Notes: generated from the sequence alone by a model not told the origin. Shown: positions 1-8,164, counted from the first letter of the stretch. The stretch: 64,000 nt of DNA from JALEFZ01 sp039817415 (GCA_039817415.1 JBCBVV010000002.1:243325-307324), one strand, 5' to 3'. Made by a program: numbers and translations.

Positions 1-1
1 C

Positions 2-121
2 AATCTGGATAACGATTTCAGTTTCATCTTCCAGTCTCAGAATTTGGTCAAGTCTAGATGCCTTGGGGGTGCAGTTCTGGCAAATCAAGAGGATCAGACA
101 TATGGGCAGGATCCATTTCAT
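2..121 (-). CDS. N-terminus of a predicted secreted or lipoprotein, cut by the window edge
   Basis: Reading leftward from an ATG at 121 gives 40 uninterrupted codons that run off the window. The protein starts MKWILPICLILLICQNC, a short basic n-region and a hydrophobic core ending near Cys14 and Cys17. A polar, acidic stretch follows. This looks like an export signal, possibly of a lipoprotein, but the lipobox is not textbook. The function cannot be read from 40 residues. It lies 29 bases downstream of the DUF1801 gene on the same strand, so the two could be cotranscribed. Confidence 0.5.
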   Translation of the reverse strand, partial: MKWILPICLILLICQNCTPKASRLDQILRLEDETEIVIQI

Positions 122-150
122 GTAGGGTAAATGTTAGGTTAAGTGCGTTG

Positions 151-540
151 TTACTGTAAATCTTTTAGGATTTCTTCTCTTCTGAAACGTATCATTTTGA
201 TGATCAGGTCTTTGGGTAAGGGCTTGTTGAAGGGGAACTGTATGGAACCCTTTCCTTGTTTATAGTCTTTTAGCTCCTCAGCGAATGTGGCCATCACAGT
301 AGGAAAAGGATAAAATCCCACAAATTTGGCATATGCAGCCATCATGATTTGATGATCCCTCTTTCCATTAGGTACAAGGGTAAAAGAGGGGACTTTGTAA
401 TTCGGCATTTCTGTCGCCTCGGGAGCGGCTTCCTTGATGATGGCCCTTAACTCATGTAATACCTTTTGTGCCTGTTCAGATTGGTCTGCTATGTAGCCAT
501 CGACCGTCTCATAAGTTGGCATGGATCCTTTCTTTGCCAT
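151..540 (-). CDS. DUF1801 (YdhG-like) domain protein
   Basis: A complete 129-residue protein that is essentially one DUF1801 domain. Recognisable parts are the opening around residues 8-25 (YETVDGYIADQSE), the central ATEMPNYKVPSF segment, and the C-terminal block with GKGSIQFPFNKPLP and a basic helix (IRFRREEI). Members of this family are small cytoplasmic proteins. The Bacillus relative YdhG/Fra has been described as a frataxin-like iron chaperone, but most members have no assigned role, so a function in iron handling is only a possibility. There is no signal peptide. The start is the only ATG upstream of the domain. The gene stands alone apart from the partial ORF downstream. Confidence 0.8.
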   Translation of the reverse strand: MAKKGSMPTYETVDGYIADQSEQAQKVLHELRAIIKEAAPEATEMPNYKVPSFTLVPNGKRDHQIMMAAYAKFVGFYPFPTVMATFAEELKDYKQGKGSIQFPFNKPLPKDLIIKMIRFRREEILKDLQ

Positions 541-706
541 AGGATATTATGTTTTGACTTAAACAGTCTCTCTAAGAGTAAGATACATATTTAGACGAGG
601 AATCATGTTACATATTTTCGGGCTGGAGAAACTAAGAGATGGAGGCTATCTCCCAGCTAAGCATCAGGAGTTATCCGATTCATTTTGTCAAACATAATAT
701 CAAGTC

Positions 707-1147
707 ATGAATAAGCTATTAATCGTTTTTGCATTTCTTTCATTTGCATTTTTCTCCGCTAACGCGCACACTACCTTGGAAAACAATGGACCTAGCTATG
801 GAGAACAGGATCAAATGGAGGTTGTAAATGTTTTTGTTCATATCAGTGCCGTCAAGAAGGGAAAAGATGGGAAGAGAGTCGCCAAAATCACCAAGGTTAC
901 CATGGGGAAAGGAAAGGCAGCTGGCAACAACGGATTCAAGGCAAAATTGCGTCAAAAAGGGAATAGAATCATGTTTGAGACCATTGTGATGCCCAAAAAT
1001 GTTGATCGCCTGATCATGCCTAAAGGTTTCATATTGAATGACAGGATTTCTAAGGCATTGGGTTCTGCCAACAAGATTGTTATGTCTGGAGGGTCTACTA
1101 TGGTGAAGCAGACCGAAAAGAATATGCTTTGGTTTGAGATTCAGTAA
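707..1147 (+). CDS. secreted hypothetical protein, 146 aa
   Basis: I do not recognise this protein. It begins with a clear Sec signal peptide (MNKLLIVFAFLSFAFFSANA, cleavage predicted near Ala20). The roughly 126-residue mature part is rich in Lys and Gly (for example GKDGKRVAKITKVTMGKGKA) and probably mostly beta. No Cys-based lipobox is present, so it is expected in the periplasm or outside the cell. It is monocistronic and followed by two consecutive terminator-like hairpins. The composition and start make it a credible gene, but no catalytic motif is visible. Confidence 0.65.
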   Translation: MNKLLIVFAFLSFAFFSANAHTTLENNGPSYGEQDQMEVVNVFVHISAVKKGKDGKRVAKITKVTMGKGKAAGNNGFKAKLRQKGNRIMFETIVMPKNVDRLIMPKGFILNDRISKALGSANKIVMSGGSTMVKQTEKNMLWFEIQ

Positions 1148-1157
1148 GGAGATTCAT

Positions 1158-1181
1158 AGCCAGTTCTGAGCTGGTCTTTTT
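1158..1181 (+). terminator. Rho-independent terminator, first of a tandem pair
   Basis: A short stem (AGCCAG paired with CTGGT, including one G-T pair) is followed by CTTTTT. It begins 10 bases after the stop codon of the secreted 146-residue gene. Confidence 0.5.
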
Positions 1182-1192
1182 GAATATGAAGT

Positions 1193-1223
1193 AATTGGCC
1201 AGTGATTCGCTGGCCAATTTTTT
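1193..1223 (+). terminator. strong Rho-independent terminator
   Basis: Perfect 10-bp arms AATTGGCCAG and CTGGCCAATT around a 7-base loop, running into a six-T tract. The orientation suits the rightward gene ending at 1147. It also separates that gene from the convergent DinB gene, whose stop codon begins two bases later. Confidence 0.8.
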
Positions 1224-1224
1224 A

Positions 1225-1662
1225 TTACCATCCTATGTAGGAGGGGGGTGTGATTCCTTTTAGCCTCAGATATATGATCATTTGACCACGGTGATGACTC
1301 AGGTGATTATCCATGGTTTGTATGATAAATTCTTTGGACAAGGTTCCGTAAAAGACTTTGACTTTTTGGGCAAGTTCATCCTCGTTTGTTCCTTGTAGAA
1401 AGGCAATGAAGTCATCAAAAAAGCCATTTAGAGCTTGTACGATTTCTTCTTTGGATTTTGGCTTGAGTTTGTCCATTTCCTTTTCCGTTACAAACCTACT
1501 GTGTGTGCGAAGCCAGGTCGTAATATGCGAACATTGTGAGCGAAATGACTTGGTTCCTTCAGCTGCTTTGAAATCAAATTCCTCCTCGGGCATAGCCTGG
1601 ATTAATTTCAAGGTATAACGTTGGTTCCCTTTCCACCTTTTGATGATTTCTTTTGTTTCCAT
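1225..1662 (-). CDS. DinB family protein
   Basis: A 145-residue four-helix-bundle protein of the DinB/YfiT type. The pattern is characteristic: a helix with a metal-ligand-like His (CSHITTWLRTHSRF, about residues 44-57) and a late helix carrying the paired His segment NHLSHHRGQM (about 118-127), followed by YLRLKGI and a C-terminal PPS-YI. In the family these His residues bind a divalent metal. Some members are thiol transferases for bacillithiol or mycothiol, and others have no known activity. It is cytoplasmic and full length, and is convergent with the gene to its left. Confidence 0.8.
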   Translation of the reverse strand: METKEIIKRWKGNQRYTLKLIQAMPEEEFDFKAAEGTKSFRSQCSHITTWLRTHSRFVTEKEMDKLKPKSKEEIVQALNGFFDDFIAFLQGTNEDELAQKVKVFYGTLSKEFIIQTMDNHLSHHRGQMIIYLRLKGITPPSYIGW

Positions 1663-1711
1663 CTTTCAAATTTATTTGATCAAGTTGGACTGAAGAATAG
1701 CCCTATTTCAA

Positions 1712-2128
1712 TCAGCCACCAGCCCATGTATCTACATGGGAGATCCCTTCAAATTCAACATGCCAACCAAAGTCCTCGTTTTCGGAAACACCTAAAACAA
1801 AGCTCCATTTGTGATTGTGCCAAGGCTCATCCTTGTTAGAGTCCATTCCTAGCCAGATAGTAGGTCTCACCATAACTCTTTCTAGCTCTGATTGGGGAAG
1901 TTGACTGTAGTTCAAAATTTCTTGCTCGATGAGGGGAGCGACCTCTTGCCAATCTTGATCAATGATGTCTAAGGTTTTCCACTGTTCTTCAAAAATCTCT
2001 CTTTCTGCTTGATCAGAATCAATGGTAGTATCTACATGTATGCTAATGGGCATGTTCAAAAAAGAAAGATCGGCTTCTTTCCACACCCAACTAGCTTCTA
2101 TGCAAATAAATTTGCTGCGATCAATCAT
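1712..2128 (-). CDS. hypothetical protein, 138 aa
   Basis: A soluble acidic protein without signal peptide or recognised domain. I place the start at the ATG at 2128 (MIDRSKFIC). The longer version reaching 2152 would need a GTG start. Trp- and His-containing segments (EPWHNHKWSFVLG and FGWHVEFEG) near the C-terminus look like beta strands of a small alpha/beta fold. The composition is protein-like throughout and there is no competing ORF, so it is probably real. Nothing in the neighbourhood suggests a role. Confidence 0.55.
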   Translation of the reverse strand: MIDRSKFICIEASWVWKEADLSFLNMPISIHVDTTIDSDQAEREIFEEQWKTLDIIDQDWQEVAPLIEQEILNYSQLPQSELERVMVRPTIWLGMDSNKDEPWHNHKWSFVLGVSENEDFGWHVEFEGISHVDTWAGG

Positions 2129-2280
2129 ATGGATGAAATATGGAAAAAGCACCTATCAGTTTCAAACTTAGAGGCACTTTTTTGTGTATCACTGCCTGAA
2201 GTCTCGAAAGAGGGGAAAGATTCCTTTGCAAGTTGTATCGGTCTTTTCTTGAAAGGTATATACGCTATTATAGTCTCCAG

Positions 2281-2523
2281 CTAAAATGGCCAATAGAAGT
2301 ATCCAGGTTGTAATCCTCTTTCTGCCTCTATAACTGGCAAAGGTATGTTTCGTCCACATGCCTGAATGTGAAGTTTATGACCCCCTATATTCACCAATTG
2401 ACCTATCGGTTGTGTGAATCTCAGTCCTAGAAAAGAGAATGATAAGCCTACGAATACGATACATATAAGGATAGTTCCTACCGGCAAGACAAGCCAATTC
2501 GATGTTTCTTTGATCCTCTTCAT
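2281..2523 (-). pseudogene. N-terminal remnant of a membrane-anchored alpha/beta hydrolase
   Basis: The 80-residue ORF begins with a membrane anchor (about residues 11-33). It continues with PIGQLVNIGGHKLHIQACG and then LPVIEAERGLQPG. That matches the start of anchored alpha/beta hydrolases, which read roughly G-x-L-V-x-V-G-G-x-x-L-H followed by V-V-L-E-A-G-x-G. It then stops, before any nucleophile elbow. The next 150 bases in the same direction show no resemblance to the rest of such a hydrolase. The simplest reading is a truncated gene. A genuine 80-residue membrane peptide cannot be excluded. Confidence 0.5.
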
Positions 2524-2821
2524 GATTATTTTTCTATATGATTGTACCCAACTGCTTCAAACCTACAATCATGATGTGTTTCCTTATAATTTTTGTGATG
2601 AATAGAAGCAAGGATGGGACGAAACATTCATATTGGTACCTGAGATTCATATAGATAGAAAATAGCAGAATTGGACATGAAAGGGGGGAAGTTGATGAGC
2701 TTGGATCATAAATTGATGGAGAGTTTATCTGAAATACATAGAAGGTCCTTTCCTTTTTCAAACTTCTTTTGTCCAAAAGAAAGACTCTTCAAAACATGAG
2801 TTGAATAGCGCTGAATGTTGC
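2524..2821. other. apparently non-coding gap
   Basis: With the following operator this makes a gap of about 360 bases without a supported gene. Short ORFs here have unprotein-like composition. The stretch flanks the truncated hydrolase and may be decayed sequence from the same event. Confidence 0.4.
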
Positions 2822-2844
2822 TTATTTAGAATTTGTCTAAATAA
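2822..2844. promoter_or_regulatory. palindromic operator candidate, DtxR/MntR-like
   Basis: Perfect 9-bp inverted arms TTATTTAGA and TCTAAATAA are separated by ATTTG. They sit 40 bases before the ATG of the gene at 2885. The core TTTAG-N-CTAAA resembles the site found directly before the metal ABC transporter at 26062-26077, where the inner spacer is one base shorter. A binding site for a metal-dependent repressor of the DtxR/MntR family is the main hypothesis. This is inferred from symmetry and resemblance only. Confidence 0.5.
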
Positions 2845-2884
2845 TTTTTATTAGCCTGTAATCCTACGTATTTTCGAAGCGATC

Positions 2885-3322
2885 ATGCAAAAGGAATTAA
2901 GACATAGCACACAGCTTCAATTGACAAGGCTTATCATTTTCGCCCTCCTGTTTATGATGGTGGGAACAGCTATGGAACTGTACCTCTTGAATCATTTTGA
3001 GGATACGCTCCAATTGATTCCCTTAATCTGTATTGGAGGCTCTTTACTTATTTTCCTGATCTTATTCTTTCGACAGACAAAACCCTTGCTAGTTCTTTTT
3101 AAGTTAATCCTCGGACTAACAGCAGCGAGTGGCCTATACGGTTGCTTTTTGCATATGAAGGCCAATTTTGAATTTGAACAGGAAATGACGCCAACGGGAG
3201 ATACTTGGGATTTGTTGATGGAGAGTTTTTCGGGTGCCTTGCCGGCGCTTGCTCCTGCTAGCATGATTGTTCTTTCACTAATCGGTTACGCATATTTAAT
3301 TCTGATAAAACAAAAACAATGA
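2885..3322 (+). CDS. four-helix membrane protein, hypothetical
   Basis: 145 residues with four hydrophobic segments at about 14-35, 43-62, 66-88 and 113-138, separated by short loops. One loop is acidic and probably extracytoplasmic (NFEFEQEMTPTGDTW). No conserved domain is recognised. The stop codon overlaps the start of the next gene (ATGA), so it is translationally coupled to the exported helix-hairpin-helix lipoprotein and may assist it or anchor it. A strong palindrome lies just upstream and could control both genes. Confidence 0.7.
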   Translation: MQKELRHSTQLQLTRLIIFALLFMMVGTAMELYLLNHFEDTLQLIPLICIGGSLLIFLILFFRQTKPLLVLFKLILGLTAASGLYGCFLHMKANFEFEQEMTPTGDTWDLLMESFSGALPALAPASMIVLSLIGYAYLILIKQKQ

Positions 3323-4008
3323 GACGATTCACCACATGGGTTCTTGTTGCTGCCCTCCTTAGTCTGATGGCAGTAGCTTGTCAGGCGCCAGCCAACAAGG
3401 AAAATGCTGAAGGTACTGAAAACAGCAAGGCTGAGCAGAAGGACGAGCAGACTATTCCTACTACACCTGCCAAGGTTCTAAATGCAAACCTTGCAACGGA
3501 AGCAGATATGAAAGGAATGGGGCTATCAGCAGATTTGATTGCTCAGGTTTTGGACAAAAGACCTTTCGTTACCATGAATGAGCTTGATGCGCTAGTAGGT
3601 GACGAGGCAAACAAGGAAGAGCTTTACAAAAAAGTATTTGTCCCTTTTAACCTAAACACAACTGCGGAGGATGATTTCAAGATGATTCCTGGTGTGGGAG
3701 ATCGTATGGCTCACGAATTCGAAGAGTATAGACCTTACACAAGCATCCAGCAATTCAGAAAAGAAATTGGCAAATACGTTGATGCAGAGGTTGTCGCAGG
3801 GTATGAGGATTATGTATTCGTTCCAGTGGAATTGAATTCAGCTACGGAAGCGGATATCAAAGCGCTTCCTGGTGTAGGTGACCGCATGGCACATGAATTT
3901 GAAGAATACAGACCCTACAAAAATATGGAGCAATTCAGAAAAGAGATTGGTAAATACGTAGACGACAAGGAACTCGAAAGACTTGCGCGTTTCGTTTATA
4001 TCAAGTAA
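3319..4008 (+). CDS. exported lipoprotein with three helix-hairpin-helix repeats (ComEA-like)
   Basis: 229 residues. A lipoprotein signal ends in LMAVAC (Cys21), followed by a Lys/Glu/Asn linker (22-50). Three units of about 60 residues follow. The last two are near duplicates: each has PGVGDRMAHEFEEYRPY, then QFRKEIGKYVD. These are helix-hairpin-helix motifs of the ComEA type, which usually bind DNA non-specifically; the hairpin is PGVG. The first unit is divergent (GLSADLIAQVLDKRPF). The location is predicted to be a membrane-anchored periplasmic or surface position. DNA uptake or binding of extracellular DNA is the obvious hypothesis, but in Bacteroidota such repeats also occur in proteins of unknown role. 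It overlaps the upstream membrane-protein gene by 4 bases. Confidence 0.8.
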   Translation: MRRFTTWVLVAALLSLMAVACQAPANKENAEGTENSKAEQKDEQTIPTTPAKVLNANLATEADMKGMGLSADLIAQVLDKRPFVTMNELDALVGDEANKEELYKKVFVPFNLNTTAEDDFKMIPGVGDRMAHEFEEYRPYTSIQQFRKEIGKYVDAEVVAGYEDYVFVPVELNSATEADIKALPGVGDRMAHEFEEYRPYKNMEQFRKEIGKYVDDKELERLARFVYIK

Positions 4009-4020
4009 TCCGAACGACTA

Positions 4021-4053
4021 TCGCCATCGCCAAGATGAAACTGGCGATGGCGA
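4021..4053. terminator. hairpin between convergent genes
   Basis: Perfect 12-bp arms TCGCCATCGCCA and TGGCGATGGCGA with a 9-base loop start 12 bases after the stop codon at 4008. The following sequence (ATTTATAA) is only weakly T-rich. Termination of the rightward operon is likely but not textbook. Confidence 0.6.
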
Positions 4054-4194
4054 ATTTATAAAATGCACATTGGGTATGGGCAGAGGCCATTCTAATAGAT
4101 GTTAGCCCTAGTGAGTCCTAGAAAGGAAATGTCTCTCCTGCAAAGAAGTTACCACTTAAATTGGACTTGGCTACCGGGAAAACCTAAGGTAAAA

Positions 4195-5346
4195 TCAATC
4201 CTGCCAAAAGATATCCGAAACAGGAATTTCCTTCTTCCTACCTACTTCAAAGGGATTGAATCCTTGTTTGGCGAATATATACCAGGCTCCCCCAGAGATA
4301 GCAATGTTGCTTTCAGCTCCCTTCCACAAGGGATCAGTTCCATAGGTCGTTCCAAGGTTGCTGGCATAGGGAAAGCCAGAGGATTCAGGGAAAAAGCTGC
4401 TTGCTAGAAGGATTTTTTCCATTTCTGCGAGATAGAATTCTTTTTCCTCCTCCATATCGGCGAGTCCAAATGCAGTGGCCATTTGCCCGGTTCCTTCTAG
4501 CCAAACCGCATCCTTATCTTCATCAAAACAATAGCCAGTTATTAGAGATCCTGTAACTGTGCTTTGGGTATTGACATAACGGTCTGCTGAGGTCAAAGCG
4601 GAAATAGGATAGTCCTCAAAGATCATGTAGCTCCAAGGATGAAGGTCCATGGCATACAAATAGGGAGGATTGGTGGGCCAGGCAACGAGGTTTCTATCCG
4701 TTTCATCCCAACGGTCTTTTTCAAGGAAATCAAGTAATTGCACATGAAAGTCCGTATAGCCTGGAATCGCATTGAAGGCGTCAATATTGCCCTCTGATAC
4801 TTTGTAGTTCAATCGAAAGTTGCTGGCATTGTAGCCTGCAAATAAACCACCATCTGAGTCTTGTAAGCTGATTAACCAATCGGCTATTTCCTTACTCAAG
4901 AGATCATAAGTGGTATTTCCCGTTTGCGCTTTATAATTGTTCAACGCGATTAAGAGCCATGCATTGTCGCCCATCCATCGATGATTGCCCGCTACTCCGT
5001 TGCTATCTCTGAATTGGGCGAATCCTCCTACATCCTTGCGTAATTCTGATTCAATTTGGCCGTTAAAATAATCGAAGATTTTTTCAGCTTTATTGTAATC
5101 TTCCTTTAGCATAAAAACCAATGCAGCCAAGGCATTGTCATAGAGGGAAACGATATTTCCCCTTTCTACGCTTTCTAGTAATCCATTGGATAATTGTTGG
5201 TTTTCAAACCAGTTGATGATTTGTATTTCTGTTTGGCTAAAAGTTGGGGGAGGAGTAGGAGTTTCAATGGGATCCTCCAAAGGTTCCTCTTGCCTGCATG
5301 AGAGGAGAAAAAGTGGAATAAGGAAGTATAATAGCTTGAATTTCAT
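4195..5346 (-). CDS. lipoprotein with predicted alpha/alpha-toroid fold
   Basis: 383 residues. The signal peptide ends in FLLSC (lipobox Cys17) and is followed by a Glu/Pro/Thr-rich linker. The body has repeated helix pairs with toroid-like signatures: DNALAALVFML, then GDNAWLLIALNNYKAQTG, IADWLISLQDSDGGLFAGY, and later EGTGQMATAFGLA and ISGGAWYIFAKQGFNPF. This arrangement is typical of alpha/alpha6-barrel proteins such as glycoside hydrolases, lyases and terpenoid-cyclase-like lipoproteins. I cannot point to a catalytic pair, so polysaccharide processing is a guess. It is probably anchored in the outer membrane or periplasm. The gene is monocistronic. Confidence 0.7.
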   Translation of the reverse strand: MKFKLLYFLIPLFLLSCRQEEPLEDPIETPTPPPTFSQTEIQIINWFENQQLSNGLLESVERGNIVSLYDNALAALVFMLKEDYNKAEKIFDYFNGQIESELRKDVGGFAQFRDSNGVAGNHRWMGDNAWLLIALNNYKAQTGNTTYDLLSKEIADWLISLQDSDGGLFAGYNASNFRLNYKVSEGNIDAFNAIPGYTDFHVQLLDFLEKDRWDETDRNLVAWPTNPPYLYAMDLHPWSYMIFEDYPISALTSADRYVNTQSTVTGSLITGYCFDEDKDAVWLEGTGQMATAFGLADMEEEKEFYLAEMEKILLASSFFPESSGFPYASNLGTTYGTDPLWKGAESNIAISGGAWYIFAKQGFNPFEVGRKKEIPVSDIFWQD

Positions 5347-5472
5347 GAATCTAAATAAGTCTCAATCTGCCCAGTTCAATTCCTAAAATAACATAAAAAA
5401 TTAAGGCTCTTTTTCCTGATCCTCTAATCATAATCATTAAGTTCAGAGGATAACATGATGGTCAACAGCTTT

Positions 5473-5973
5473 TTAGAATTTGACCAATACCTTATCTCGC
5501 ATGACGGAATGATGGGCAAAGTCATCCTCTTGGCTGTAGGCCATGTGCATAAAAAACGTCTTCCCGCTTTCGAGTTGCTGGTGGAATTCGCTATTCGGGA
5601 AACGAGCTAAATTGAAGGAAATTTCTGTTCGCTTTCCTTTTTCTTTTCCTAGAAAGTGGTTAACAGCGGTTTTTCCTCCCAACTCCTCGATCTTGGGCAC
5701 CAGACCGGGCCTCATGGTGTAAAAATCTACAACCTCAACCTCTCCCTCAACTATCCTGCCTATCAAGAAAGTACTGCCGCTCAATTGATCCTTTGCATGT
5801 AAGCCAATGGCCACCCAACCTCTTGTAGGGGCATTGAGGGTAAATTCGATGTGGTCATCATGAACTTGATAGGACACCTTCATGCCATTCTTTTCAACGG
5901 AATGGTGTTGTTGGGCGGAAAGGTGAGTAACACAAATAGCAAGCAGGAGGGTAAGAGCAGCAAGAATTTTCAT
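5473..5973 (-). CDS. secreted DOMON-domain protein
   Basis: 166 residues. A signal peptide (MKILAALTLLLAICVTHLSAQ) is followed by one DOMON domain. The hallmark segments are visible: HIEFTLNAPTRGWVAIGL (about 41-58), then a strand pair with STFLIGRIVEGEVEVVDFYTM, and a C-terminal FFMHMAYSQEDDFAHHS. DOMON domains bind haem or sugars in secreted redox or adhesion proteins. Met and His residues that could ligate haem are present (M89 region, HMAYS, AHHS). The partner is unknown. The start ATG directly precedes the signal peptide. Confidence 0.8.
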   Translation of the reverse strand: MKILAALTLLLAICVTHLSAQQHHSVEKNGMKVSYQVHDDHIEFTLNAPTRGWVAIGLHAKDQLSGSTFLIGRIVEGEVEVVDFYTMRPGLVPKIEELGGKTAVNHFLGKEKGKRTEISFNLARFPNSEFHQQLESGKTFFMHMAYSQEDDFAHHSVMRDKVLVKF

Positions 5974-6111
5974 GATAATTTGTTGTTAAAAATTATCGTA
6001 TTAATAATGGTTTGATCCCATTCGAAATTGGCAAAACAATTACTTGGTTTCCAGTTTTAAAATCTGATATTAATCAAAGGAGTTTTCCACCAACATATTT
6101 TCCCAGATATC

Positions 6112-7098
6112 TCAATAATATTTATATTTTTTCAGGTGGAGTCCAAGCAAATCATCCAATTTTTGATTACTGGCTGCGTGCTGATTCATGATGCCATTTC
6201 TGTACTTCTCTTTCAAACAGTCTCCCTTTACATAAATGAATTTATCCAGTCCATTTTGAAGGATATTTCTTACTGTAATTTTTGAGCTCAATAGGAGTAA
6301 TAAGCCCAATACCTTGTTTTTTTTATAATGTCTTAGCAAGTATTCTCTGAATGGCGTTTGAGGTATCAATCCAAAACCAGAGTTCGATTTAATTTTGAAC
6401 AGTCTATTAAGAACTCTTGCCAAAGAGATAGATAGCTTTGAAATACTTCTGTTAGAGCTCGATTTTGCCGAGATAGAAATATTGAGAGAATCTTCGTCTA
6501 GGAAGGTGGCCAATTTTTCCAGAAAAAGTTCCTTATCATCTTTGATTAACTCGTAAGGAATAAGGGTCACATTTTCTTGGCCAAAAACATGACTAAGGTA
6601 GTTGTATATATCTAGGTAATTCAGGCTATGAATGTCGAGATTTATTCCATGCTTGAAGGTATAAGGCTTATAGGAGTTTGAGTATCTATCATAATTGATA
6701 AATTTCCTGACAGATTGGACCCCACCCGCTTGGATATGTTGTCTATATAGGGATTCAATCAGATCATCTTGCTTCCTTATGGTTAATAATATCTTGCTCT
6801 CTGGGAAATTCTGTTTAAGCTCAGTTAGAGTATGGTGGGCATTGATGTAGTTATGAAAGGGGGAGCCTAGAAGGTCTTCTCTACTGATCAATATTTTCTG
6901 AGAGAAGGTATTTAAATTAGTTGGATCGAAACTGGAAGGTTGAAAAGGGGCCTTTTGATTGATAGTCCAGATATACTCTTGAAAGGGTTTATGGATGGTA
7001 AAATAATCTATCCCATCTATATTGGGGAAGACCTGTTTTTGTAGATATGTTGTTGCTGTTTTAAACAGCCCTACGTGGATGTAGACTTTTTGATCCAT
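6112..7098 (-). CDS. sulfotransferase-family protein
   Basis: 328 residues, cytoplasmic. The N-terminus carries the PAPS 5'-phosphosulfate loop in the form HVGLFKTATTYLQ (about residues 8-20; the usual form is G-x-x-K-T/S-G/A-T-T/S). The 3'-phosphate region looks like ILLTIRKQDDLIESLYRQ (about 103-120), with the usual Arg and Ser. Members transfer sulfate from PAPS to carbohydrates or other small molecules, often in surface polysaccharide loci. No glycan genes lie next to it. The gene and its flanks look visibly richer in A+T than the surroundings, and the protein is rich in Lys, Asn and Ile, which hints at acquisition by transfer. Confidence 0.75.
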   Translation of the reverse strand: MDQKVYIHVGLFKTATTYLQKQVFPNIDGIDYFTIHKPFQEYIWTINQKAPFQPSSFDPTNLNTFSQKILISREDLLGSPFHNYINAHHTLTELKQNFPESKILLTIRKQDDLIESLYRQHIQAGGVQSVRKFINYDRYSNSYKPYTFKHGINLDIHSLNYLDIYNYLSHVFGQENVTLIPYELIKDDKELFLEKLATFLDEDSLNISISAKSSSNRSISKLSISLARVLNRLFKIKSNSGFGLIPQTPFREYLLRHYKKNKVLGLLLLLSSKITVRNILQNGLDKFIYVKGDCLKEKYRNGIMNQHAASNQKLDDLLGLHLKKYKYY

Positions 7099-7258
7099 TC
7101 AGATTTAGGTTACTTCCATCCTTCAAGGGAAGGAATAAGCAAAGTGTCACCAATTTAGATTTTTCTCCATAAAATTTCCTGTTTTGAATAGATTCGTAAG
7201 GTGAATTTGTTCAAGAGCAACCAATAGCCATCACCAATTTGAAATCTATAAAATGGGC

Positions 7259-8164
7259 TTATGGCCTTAATTTTGCGAAGAGCGTATGAGTATGAACGAC
7301 ATAAATATCCCCTGGAGGCCTGACCCCTTCCTCCTGTTCTGGCACAATTCCGGGACGCTCAGAAGTAAAGTAAAGAATCTGATCATCTTTGCTTAAGCCA
7401 GGTGCGAATTCTGCATAGGGTGTATTGACTTCGTCCCCTAAATTGATCAATTCACCCCAATTCCCTTTTTCCTGCCAACTCACATACAAATCTGGAGGAC
7501 CCCCTTCTTGAGGATCTCTTACAGCCACAATCATAAAACGCCCATCCGAGGAAACACAGGGATTGCTGGCATATACTGCTTTTCCTTCTAACCTGAGTTC
7601 AACCTTTTTGGCTTCCTGATATTGGCCATCGGTAAACTGAGACATCATGATGGTTCTTTCTCCGCTCCTGTTAGATACAAAGTATGCCTCACCGGATTGG
7701 GTAAGGGTCATGAAAATTTCGTTAGAATCAGAATTTAAGGGAGCAGGAAGTAAGGTGGGAGTGGACCATTCTTCTCCCTCTTTCTCTACAAACCAAGAAT
7801 TGAATACGCCCGCTTCTGTAGTGGATGAATCTACTGGACGATTAGAACTGAAATACAGCTTGCTTCCATCAGCAGATAAAAAAGGATCGACATCTACATA
7901 GTCTCCCTTCGAGAAAGGAAGGGTATCTGGTGTGGACCATTGATCACCCACCAACTTTGCATACATCAGCCACATCCTTGAGCGATCCGCCGTAGTTCGA
8001 TTGAAGAATATGAGATGTTGATCGGAATTGACTGAGGTGGCAAATTCGGGAAGCTCACTAGAAATAATCCCCTCACCAAATAAGGCCACTTCGACGGGCG
8101 TTTCGGTTTGCTGTTGACAAGAAATGAGGGCAAGGCAGAAAAAAAGGAGCAGAAGAGGTTTCAT
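7259..8164 (-). CDS. lipoprotein with TolB/PD40-like beta-propeller repeats
   Basis: 301 residues. The signal peptide ends in CLALISC (lipobox Cys16). The body contains repeated blades with the PD40 signature, that is, a D/S-G-x-x-L/M-Y-F-x-S-x-R motif. Examples are DPFLSADGSKLYFSSNRP, SQSGEAYFVSNRSGERTI, SDGRFMIVAVRD and SKDDQILYFTSERPG. Such propellers act as periplasmic or surface binding scaffolds. In Bacteroidota they often occur in OmpA-linked or stand-alone lipoproteins. No enzymatic domain follows. Monocistronic. Confidence 0.8.
   Translation of the reverse strand: MKPLLLLFFCLALISCQQQTETPVEVALFGEGIISSELPEFATSVNSDQHLIFFNRTTADRSRMWLMYAKLVGDQWSTPDTLPFSKGDYVDVDPFLSADGSKLYFSSNRPVDSSTTEAGVFNSWFVEKEGEEWSTPTLLPAPLNSDSNEIFMTLTQSGEAYFVSNRSGERTIMMSQFTDGQYQEAKKVELRLEGKAVYASNPCVSSDGRFMIVAVRDPQEGGPPDLYVSWQEKGNWGELINLGDEVNTPYAEFAPGLSKDDQILYFTSERPGIVPEQEEGVRPPGDIYVVHTHTLFAKLRP

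Noticed and set aside
2534..2776. 80-residue minus-strand ORF in the gap before 2.8 kb
   Set aside because: Ser/Pro/Ile-rich, no recognisable domain, no ribosome-binding site, and it overlaps a probable decayed region.
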